A model generated the notes under the pieces. The model was not told where the DNA came from, made no database searches, and was given only the letters and a program-made list of their open reading frames with translations. A stretch of DNA of 64,000 bases from Pseudomonas thivervalensis (GTDB taxonomy: Bacteria > Pseudomonadota > Gammaproteobacteria > Pseudomonadales > Pseudomonadaceae), in assembly GCF_001269655.1 (NCBI RefSeq), contig NZ_LHVE01000002.1, forward strand, positions 248,001 to 312,000, given 5' to 3'. Shown here piece by piece: positions 57,771 through 64,000 of the stretch (position 1 is its first letter; every line of letters begins with the position of its first letter). Both the position numbers and the translations under genes were made by a program.

Positions 57771-60700
57771 ATGAATAGAGCTTACCGAGTCGTCTGGAAT
57801 GCCGTGATGGGCGCGTGGCAGGTGGCATCCGAGTTGGTCAAGAGCCATGGCAAAGACAAAAGCCGCACATCCCTAAGCCTCGTCATCGGCGTGGGTGGCG
57901 GTGTCTTCGCCTCGGTCGCGGCGGCGGCAGGGTTGCCTTCCGGCGGCCATATCGTGGCGGGTAGCGGCAGCGTTCAGCAGAATGGCAACAACATGGCCAT
58001 TCATCAGGGCAGCGACAAGCTCGCCATTGACTGGCAGAGCTTTTCCATCGGCAAAGGCAACACCGTTCAATTCTTCCAGCCTGGCGCCAATTCCGTCGCT
58101 CTGAACCGCGTACTGGGCTCGGATGTGTCGGTGATCCAGGGCGCACTGAAAGCCAACGGCCAAGTCTTCCTGGTCAACCCCAACGGCGTACTGTTTACCC
58201 CCGGCGCGCAGGTTGATGTCGGCGGCCTGGTGGCCTCCACGCTCAACTTATCCACAGAAGATTTCCTCGCCGGCAACTACCGTTTCAGCGGCGACAGCGC
58301 CGCATCGGTGGTCAACCAGGGCAACATCAACGCGGCACAAGGCGGCACCATTGCCCTGATCGCGGCAAAAATCGTCAACGACGGCAACATCACCGCCCAC
58401 AAGGGCAATGTACTGCTGGGCGCCGGCCGTGTCGTGACCCTCGACTTGGGCGGGCCGGTGCAACTGGAGGTGCAAGAAGGCGCGTTGCAGGCGTTGATCG
58501 AAAACGGCGGGGCCATTCGTGCCGATGCCGGCAGAATCCTGCTGACCGCCCGTGCGGCGGAAGCCCTGGCGAGCACCGTCATCAATAACACTGGGCTGAT
58601 CGAAGCCCGTTCCCTGGATGTCGGTGAAAACGGCCTCGTCACGCTGTTGGGCGACCACGGCGATGTGCAGGTCGCCGGGCGCATCGATGTATCCTCCGAC
58701 ACTGCCAAAGGCGGCAAGATCGTCGTGACCGGCGATCGCGTGGCGATCAAGGGTGGCGCTGAGCTGGACGCCACCGGGGCCAAGGGCGGTGGCGAGATTT
58801 ATGTGGGCGGTAGCTGGCAAGGCAAGGACCCGGCGATCAAACAAGCCAGCCAGACCACCGTCGCCGCAGGTGCCGTGCTCGACGCATCGGCGACCGCCAA
58901 CGGCAAGGGCGGTACCGTAGTGGCCTGGTCCGACGTCAAGAAACCGGGCAGCGTGACCCGCGTCGACGGCACGCTGAAAGCCACCGGCGGCGCCAAGGGC
59001 GGCGACGGCGGCAAGATCGAGACCAGCGGCGCGAAACTGGCGGTGAGCAAAGCCGCCGACGCTTCGGCTAAAAACGGCAAGGGCGGCTTGTGGTTGCTCG
59101 ATCCGGACAGCGTCACGGTGGGGCCGGGTAACGGCGGGTTGACCGGCGGCGCCAACGGGACAGACGCCACGGTTGGCTTCAACGCAATCGACACCGCCCT
59201 GGCCGGCGGCACCGATGTCGCGATCAAGGCCGACAACAGCATCCACTGGAATGGCGACTACACCCCGTCGAGCATCAGCGGCGACCGGACGCTGACCTTG
59301 CAATCCGGACACGACGACAGCGGAACAGGCCGCTACGTCTTCGGCAATATTTTCCTCAACGGTGATATCGACGCCAGTGGCGCAGGCAATGGCAACAGCC
59401 TGGCCTTGATCCTCAACGGCAAGATCGCCCTGAACACCGACGTCAGTTTGAAGAGCAACGGTGGCAACGTCGTGTTTGCCGGCGTGGTGGATTCCGATGC
59501 GGTGGCCAACAACCGCCAACTGCGCGTCGACGCCGGTTCGGGCTCGATCATCTTCAGCGACATGGTCGGCGGTAACAGCGCGCTGGGCGCGCTTTACGCG
59601 ACCACCAGCGGTGCCGGCAAGACCTTTATCAACGGCGCGAAAGTCTTCACCAGCGGCGAGCAGGTCTACACCGGGGCCGTTGAGCTGGGCACTTCGCAGT
59701 TCCTGAACGCCGACTTCGAAAACGGCCTGGTCGGGTGGCAGACCTCCATCGCCCAGTTCTTCACCGGCGTCACCGTGGTGGATGGCGTGGTCTCGCCGGA
59801 TGACCCGACGTTGCCGACCACCTCGCCAACGGGCGGCGGTACGCCGAGTGTCTCGCCTGGCGACCAAGGCGACATGGACTACAAACCCCTCACTCCGGTC
59901 GCCGCGGCTGGCCAGGGCAAGGACGGCGGCGCGGCGCTGCTGCTGGGTACCGAGAACAACTCCAACTGCCAGAACGCTCCCGCCGGCTGCATCATGCGTG
60001 GTCCTTCGGTCGTCAGCGAGGGCACGGTTTCCCTGGCTGCAGGGGAGGCCGTCAGTTTCGATTACAAGCCGGTCGCGGGCGGCGACACCTACGATGTCTT
60101 CGGCTATCTGCTGAACGTCAACACTGGCGAATACCAGATCATCCTGAACGAAACGGGTAACGGCACCGGCGCGGTGGATTGGAAAAACCATACGGCGACG
60201 GCTGACAAGGCCGGCACGTACAAGTTCGTGTTCGTCTCGGGCAGTTTCGACCAGACCGCGGGCAAGCAGGTCGGCGGCTCGCTGTACGTCGACAACATCA
60301 AGACCAACACCTCGGGCAGCAAGGGCCTGCAAGGCAGTTCCATCACCTTCAACGGCAGCCTCAACAGCACCGACAACAACCTGGCCATCAAGGCCGACGA
60401 CATCAACTTCAACGGCGGCGCCGGCAGCGTCACCGGCAACGGCAAGATCGCCCTCGAGACCAACACCCCGAGCAAAAACATTGCCGTGGGCGGCAGCACC
60501 GGCGATGCCCCCGGCTCGTTGGAACTGACCGGCACCGACATCAGCGCCTTGGGCGATGGGTTCTCCTCGGTCAAGATCGGCGGCGCGGACATGACCGGTG
60601 ATATCAGCATCATCGAAGCGACCCGCATCAACGACAACCTTATCCTCGATGCCGGTACCGGCAACATCCACATCAATGACCAGTTGACGGTGGCGGACGC

Positions 60701-63700
60701 ACCGGGCACCGGTAACGACGACAACAAACCGGCCCCGGTCCTGGCGTTGCAAAGCAATGGCGGCAAGATCGACCAGACCGCTGGCGGCGCCATCGTCGCC
60801 GATGGTCTGGTGCTGCTGGGAGATGGCGCCGTTCATGACCTCGACAACGCGGCCAACGACGTCAACACGATCGCCAGTGACACCGGCACGGTCAGCTTTG
60901 CCGATGTCGACGACCTGACCACCGGCATCGTGACCATTCCCGACAGCCAGACCCCGACCAACCCGCAAGGCGTGCCGGTCGCCGGTATGACCCAGACCGG
61001 TGACCTGAACCTGGTCGCTGATAAACTCACGGTCGGCCAGGCCCTGCTCACCCAAGGCGATACCAGCCTGGCCGCCGATGAAATCGATCTCGCCGCGAGC
61101 GTTGCCGGTAGCGGCAGTCTCACCCTGCAACAGAAGACCGATGGCCTGGATATTCACCTGGGCGGCAGCGATGACCCGGAAGTGACCGGGCCTAACGATC
61201 CGTTGGTACTGTCTGATGCTGACCTGGCGAATATCCAGGATGGCTTCGACAAGGTCGCCATCGGTAACGACAAGACGCGCAACATCACCGTCGACGATGA
61301 AGGCGCAACGTTCAAGGACGATCTGGCCCTGGTCGCAAACGGCGTCCTGGACCTGCTGGGCGATCTAACGCTCAAGGATCCTGAAGGCAATGACGAAGAC
61401 GGCGCCACCGGCAAGGGCCTGACGCTGAGCGTCGACGTGGGCAAAGGTGCGACCCAGGCAACGGGCGCGACCATTACCGCAGACGAATTGGCCCTGCGCG
61501 GCGAAGGTGATTTCAACCTGGGCAAGGGCCATGACGTGGGTGTCATCGCCGCCGATGTCGGCAGCCTGGCATTCGCCGGCAACGGCAACCTGACGGTGGG
61601 CGTCGTGGACGGCACCGTGGGGATTACCTCCGATGAAGCGGTCACCCTGAAAACCGATCACGACCTGACATTGGCGAAAGGCATCACCATCGAAAATGGT
61701 CCACGGGATGACGCCAATCAGGGCCAGACCCGTGCCGACGACATCATCACCCTGGAGGTGGCGGGCAACACCACCCAGGCCGGCGACGCCGGGGCCAAGC
61801 TCGATGCCAGCGGTCTGGTGCTGCTGGGTGGCAATTACGCGCTGGGCAACACTGGCAACGTGATCGGCGATATCGCCAGCGAGGCGGGCAAGGTTCAGTT
61901 CAACAACAACGGGAACCTCAAGGTGGGTTCGCTCACCGCGACCCATGCCGACGGCACGCAGACGACCATTACCGGCGTGAACAATACCGGCGACGTGAGT
62001 ATTGGCACCAACGGTGATCTGGCGATCAATGAAGGCCTGGCCACCAGCGGCAACGTGTTCCTCAACGTCGATGGCAAGACCACTCAAAACGCCAAAGGCA
62101 ACATCACGGCTGACGGTTTGGCCCTCAACGGTGGCGACTTCGAGTTGCGCAACAAAGGCAACGTGGTCGGCGACATCGCCAGCGAGGCAGGCAAGGTTGC
62201 GTTCAACAACACCGGTAATCTGAAGGTCGGCACGCTGACTGAAACCGATGGCAACGGCAACGTGGTCAAGACCACCACCGGCGTGAAAAACATGGGCGAC
62301 GTCAGCATCGGCACCAATGGCAACCTGGCGATCAACGAAGGGCTGGCCACCAGCGGCAACGTGTTCCTCAACGTCGATGGCAAAACCACCCAAAACGCCA
62401 AAGGCAACATCACGGCTGACGGCTTGGCCCTCAACGGCGGCGACTTCGAGTTGCGCAACAACGGCAACGTGGTGGGTGACATCGCCAGCAAGGCGGGCAA
62501 GGTCGCCTTCAACAACACCGGCAATCTGAAGGTCGGCACGCTGAGCGAAACCGATGGCAACGGCAACGTGGTCAAGACCACCACCGGCGTGAACAATACC
62601 GGCAACGTGAGCATTGGCACCGTCGGCAACCTGGCGATCAACGAAGGGCTGGCCACCAGCGGCAACGTGTTCCTCAACGTCGATGGCAAGACCACCCAAA
62701 ACGCCAAGGGAAATATCACCGCCGCTGGCCTGGCGCTCAAGGGCGGTGATTTCGATCTGCGCAACGCCAGCAACTGGGTCGGCGACATCGCCAGCCGCGC
62801 GAAGGATGTCAGCTTCGTCAACCGCAGCGACGTCACTGTCGGCAGGCTGACCGAGACCGCACTGGACGGCACCCAACTGGATCAGATCGTCGGCATCGGC
62901 AACACCGGCAAAGTCCAAGTGGTGACCACCACCGGCAACATCACCTTGACCGAAAACGTCAGCACCACCAGCAATGCCTCCGATGCGATCGTACTCAACG
63001 CCGGTCAATCCGCTTCGGCGGGCGTGGCTGCGGGTGGCGACGTGAAGGCCGACGCGGGCGTGACGGTGTCCACCGGTGTTGGCGGCCGGGCAGTGATCTA
63101 CACCGGTAGCCTCGCTGGCAGCACCCGCGTGGTGGATGTGGTCGGCAGTGGCAGCGGCAATTTCCGCTACAACAGTGACGAGCAGCAGAGCAATTTCGGC
63201 AGGGCGTTGGGCAACACGGGCGTTCATGCCGTGTACCGCGAGCAACCCGTCCTGGTGGTGTCCACAAACGGTTCGACCACCCAGACCAAGCCGTTCGATG
63301 GCCAAACCACGTTCAATGGCGGCGGTATAGCCGGTTATGACGCCAACGGTCTGTGGAACGGCGACACCAAGCCGATGCTTGGCAACCCACTGTACTCGGT
63401 AGGGACGCAAGGCCCGGGCTCGCACCTGATCAACATCGGCGGGCTGGCTGACCTCGGTTACCTGATCGTGAGCAATCCGGCCAACGCCAATCTGACCGTG
63501 ACGCCGTCCATTGACTATGAAGCTGTCCGGCAGAGCGTCGCCGATGCAACACGCGTCGGCGCGCAGGTGACTTCGCCCCATGCTCCAGAGCTCAATCCGG
63601 CCCAGCCGAAACCGGCTGACTGGTCCGGCGCCGGGGTCGAGGACGGTGGTCTGTTGCTGGTGGACCAGGGCGGCACGCGTGCCAACGGCGCAGGCAATGG

Positions 63701-63881
63701 CGACGGCGATGCGGCTGCCCAGGCCGAGAGCGCCGACAGCGAGCGGGAGCTGGCCGGGAACGTCTGCGCCGATGGCGGTGTATCCAGCGGAGGGGCCTGT
63801 GCGGCCTACCCGCCACAGACCGTGTTTGTCGTGCGCGGCGGTGTGCGCTTGCCAGGTCCAGGTCTGGCCATGCGTCCCTGA
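57771..63881 (+). CDS. Two-partner-secretion exoprotein TpsA, CdrA/HMW1-like adhesin
   Basis: 2036 aa. The N terminus is an extended signal peptide (MNRAYRVVWNAVMGAWQVAS, then a basic KSHGKDKSR and hydrophobic core to about 52). The TPS secretion domain follows (about 55-210) with NPNGVLFTPGAQVDVGGLVAS, the filamentous-haemagglutinin N-terminal signature. The middle is beta-helix-type repeats, including three near-identical copies of about 102 residues around 1380-1680 (GLATSGNVFLNVDGKTTQNA). Near the C terminus lies a cysteine pair Cys1999 and Cys2010 (CADGGVSSGGAC), like the C-terminal hook of HMW1 and CdrA that retains the adhesin at the surface. The RBS is AAGGATG, 12 nt before the ATG. 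It is likely a biofilm or attachment adhesin; partner TpsB expected to follow. Confidence 0.88.
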   Translation: MNRAYRVVWNAVMGAWQVASELVKSHGKDKSRTSLSLVIGVGGGVFASVAAAAGLPSGGHIVAGSGSVQQNGNNMAIHQGSDKLAIDWQSFSIGKGNTVQFFQPGANSVALNRVLGSDVSVIQGALKANGQVFLVNPNGVLFTPGAQVDVGGLVASTLNLSTEDFLAGNYRFSGDSAASVVNQGNINAAQGGTIALIAAKIVNDGNITAHKGNVLLGAGRVVTLDLGGPVQLEVQEGALQALIENGGAIRADAGRILLTARAAEALASTVINNTGLIEARSLDVGENGLVTLLGDHGDVQVAGRIDVSSDTAKGGKIVVTGDRVAIKGGAELDATGAKGGGEIYVGGSWQGKDPAIKQASQTTVAAGAVLDASATANGKGGTVVAWSDVKKPGSVTRVDGTLKATGGAKGGDGGKIETSGAKLAVSKAADASAKNGKGGLWLLDPDSVTVGPGNGGLTGGANGTDATVGFNAIDTALAGGTDVAIKADNSIHWNGDYTPSSISGDRTLTLQSGHDDSGTGRYVFGNIFLNGDIDASGAGNGNSLALILNGKIALNTDVSLKSNGGNVVFAGVVDSDAVANNRQLRVDAGSGSIIFSDMVGGNSALGALYATTSGAGKTFINGAKVFTSGEQVYTGAVELGTSQFLNADFENGLVGWQTSIAQFFTGVTVVDGVVSPDDPTLPTTSPTGGGTPSVSPGDQGDMDYKPLTPVAAAGQGKDGGAALLLGTENNSNCQNAPAGCIMRGPSVVSEGTVSLAAGEAVSFDYKPVAGGDTYDVFGYLLNVNTGEYQIILNETGNGTGAVDWKNHTATADKAGTYKFVFVSGSFDQTAGKQVGGSLYVDNIKTNTSGSKGLQGSSITFNGSLNSTDNNLAIKADDINFNGGAGSVTGNGKIALETNTPSKNIAVGGSTGDAPGSLELTGTDISALGDGFSSVKIGGADMTGDISIIEATRINDNLILDAGTGNIHINDQLTVADAPGTGNDDNKPAPVLALQSNGGKIDQTAGGAIVADGLVLLGDGAVHDLDNAANDVNTIASDTGTVSFADVDDLTTGIVTIPDSQTPTNPQGVPVAGMTQTGDLNLVADKLTVGQALLTQGDTSLAADEIDLAASVAGSGSLTLQQKTDGLDIHLGGSDDPEVTGPNDPLVLSDADLANIQDGFDKVAIGNDKTRNITVDDEGATFKDDLALVANGVLDLLGDLTLKDPEGNDEDGATGKGLTLSVDVGKGATQATGATITADELALRGEGDFNLGKGHDVGVIAADVGSLAFAGNGNLTVGVVDGTVGITSDEAVTLKTDHDLTLAKGITIENGPRDDANQGQTRADDIITLEVAGNTTQAGDAGAKLDASGLVLLGGNYALGNTGNVIGDIASEAGKVQFNNNGNLKVGSLTATHADGTQTTITGVNNTGDVSIGTNGDLAINEGLATSGNVFLNVDGKTTQNAKGNITADGLALNGGDFELRNKGNVVGDIASEAGKVAFNNTGNLKVGTLTETDGNGNVVKTTTGVKNMGDVSIGTNGNLAINEGLATSGNVFLNVDGKTTQNAKGNITADGLALNGGDFELRNNGNVVGDIASKAGKVAFNNTGNLKVGTLSETDGNGNVVKTTTGVNNTGNVSIGTVGNLAINEGLATSGNVFLNVDGKTTQNAKGNITAAGLALKGGDFDLRNASNWVGDIASRAKDVSFVNRSDVTVGRLTETALDGTQLDQIVGIGNTGKVQVVTTTGNITLTENVSTTSNASDAIVLNAGQSASAGVAAGGDVKADAGVTVSTGVGGRAVIYTGSLAGSTRVVDVVGSGSGNFRYNSDEQQSNFGRALGNTGVHAVYREQPVLVVSTNGSTTQTKPFDGQTTFNGGGIAGYDANGLWNGDTKPMLGNPLYSVGTQGPGSHLINIGGLADLGYLIVSNPANANLTVTPSIDYEAVRQSVADATRVGAQVTSPHAPELNPAQPKPADWSGAGVEDGGLLLVDQGGTRANGAGNGDGDAAAQAESADSERELAGNVCADGGVSSGGACAAYPPQTVFVVRGGVRLPGPGLAMRP
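61870..62790 (+). repeat. 306-bp tandem repeats within the tpsA gene
   Basis: The sequence GGCGATCAAYGAAGGSCTGG recurs at 62021, 62327 and 62633, an exact 306-bp (102-codon) period. Copies two and three are nearly identical over most of the unit; a diverged unit flanks each side (61870-62020 and 62640-62790). High identity at the DNA level implies recent duplication or gene conversion and makes copy number likely to vary. Confidence 0.88.
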
Positions 63882-63912
63882 TGCCCTGACATCCCTTTTT
63901 TCCATTTGAAGG

Positions 63913-63951
63913 AGCCCCTTGGCCGCGTCCCCCGGACGTGGCCATGGGCTC
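63913..63951 (+). other. Strong hairpin after tpsA
   Basis: AGCCC (63913-63917) plus TGGCCGCGTCC (63920-63930) pair with GGACGTGGCCA (63934-63944) and GGGCT (63946-63950), one G-U and a small bulge, loop CCC. A short T run (63964-63968) follows 13 nt later, so it is not a classical terminator. It could attenuate transcription into the gene downstream. Confidence 0.5.
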
Positions 63952-63981
63952 AGGCTACCCGCATTTTTCGAGACTTATTCA

Positions 63982-64000
63982 ATGCATAACAAACTGATGT
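63982..64000 (+). CDS. Possible start of downstream gene (expected TpsB partner), cut by window edge
   Basis: ATG at 63982 opens a frame reading M-H-N-K-L-M to the edge. No strong Shine-Dalgarno is visible (cgagacttattcaATG). In tpsA-tpsB loci the outer-membrane transporter gene usually follows; whether this is it cannot be decided from 19 bases. Confidence 0.3.

Noticed and set aside
58248..61157. Very long open frame (about 969 aa) on the minus strand inside the adhesin gene
   Set aside because: High-GC codon bias opens antisense frames; the plus-strand product has clear TPS motifs and the antisense translation shows no recognisable domain.

Overview
The window looks like a chromosomal segment of a fluorescent Pseudomonas (P. 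fluorescens/P. putida lineage). The evidence is the gene order hpf-rpoN-lptB-lptA-lptC-kdsC-kdsD / mlaFEDCB-ibaG-murA-hisG-hisD-hisC, high-GC codon use, and many Pseudomonas-type REP/REPIN repeats (GTGGGAGCGAGC...GCTCGCTCCCAC and GTGGCGAGGGAGC...GCTCCCTCGCCAC). Species assignment is inference from layout and protein sequence; no search was run.

Layout. 1-13.6 kb is core envelope and housekeeping DNA: ribosome hibernation factor and sigma-54 (minus strand), LPS transport and Kdo synthesis (minus), then the Mla phospholipid-transport operon, a BolA-like protein, MurA and three histidine genes (plus). 13.8-21 kb holds a chemoreceptor, an M48 lipoprotein protease, a GDT1-family manganese exporter preceded by a yybP-ykoY-like manganese riboswitch, RsmC, a 2-hydroxyacid dehydrogenase and a LysE exporter. 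21-30.3 kb is a fatty-acid-linked cluster (acyl-CoA ligase, DUF1302 and DUF1329 proteins, MalT-like LuxR regulator) followed by ogt. 30.4-36.7 kb carries a PhoD-like phosphatase and a TRAP transporter with two paralogous binding proteins on either side of DctQM. 37-37.8 kb is an orphan Tae4-type amidase effector with a translationally coupled two-helix membrane protein.

38-47.4 kb is a catabolic island: an enolase-superfamily acid-sugar dehydratase candidate, a complete five-gene ABC importer of the peptide/opine type, a KdgM-like porin, and two paralogous FCD-type GntR regulators transcribed divergently. A near-consensus promoter overlapped by a perfect FadR-type operator lies in front of the dehydratase. 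The genes suggest outer-membrane entry, periplasmic capture, uptake and dehydration of an acidic sugar or derivative.

47.5-57.5 kb is accessory DNA dominated by poorly characterised genes: a lipoprotein, a PH-domain protein, a VOC protein, a seven-helix membrane protein, a PD-(D/E)XK nuclease-like protein coupled to an orphan, a DUF1353 lipoprotein, an AbiE-like regulator/nucleotidyltransferase pair bracketed by two copies of the same inverted repeat, a DUF4256 protein, an orphan of 500 aa between two related REPINs, and a DUF488 protein. 57.8-63.9 kb is one very large two-partner-secretion adhesin (2036 aa) with an internal 306-bp tandem repeat and a C-terminal cysteine pair resembling CdrA/HMW1. 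A possible start of its transporter gene sits at the window edge.

The best candidates for under-described biology are the AbiE-like module with its paired inverted repeats, the Tae4 amidase with its membrane partner, the coupled nuclease-like pair at 50.9-51.8 kb, and the acid-sugar island with its two near-identical regulator DNA-binding domains. No tRNA, rRNA, CRISPR array, transposase or integrase was recognised.
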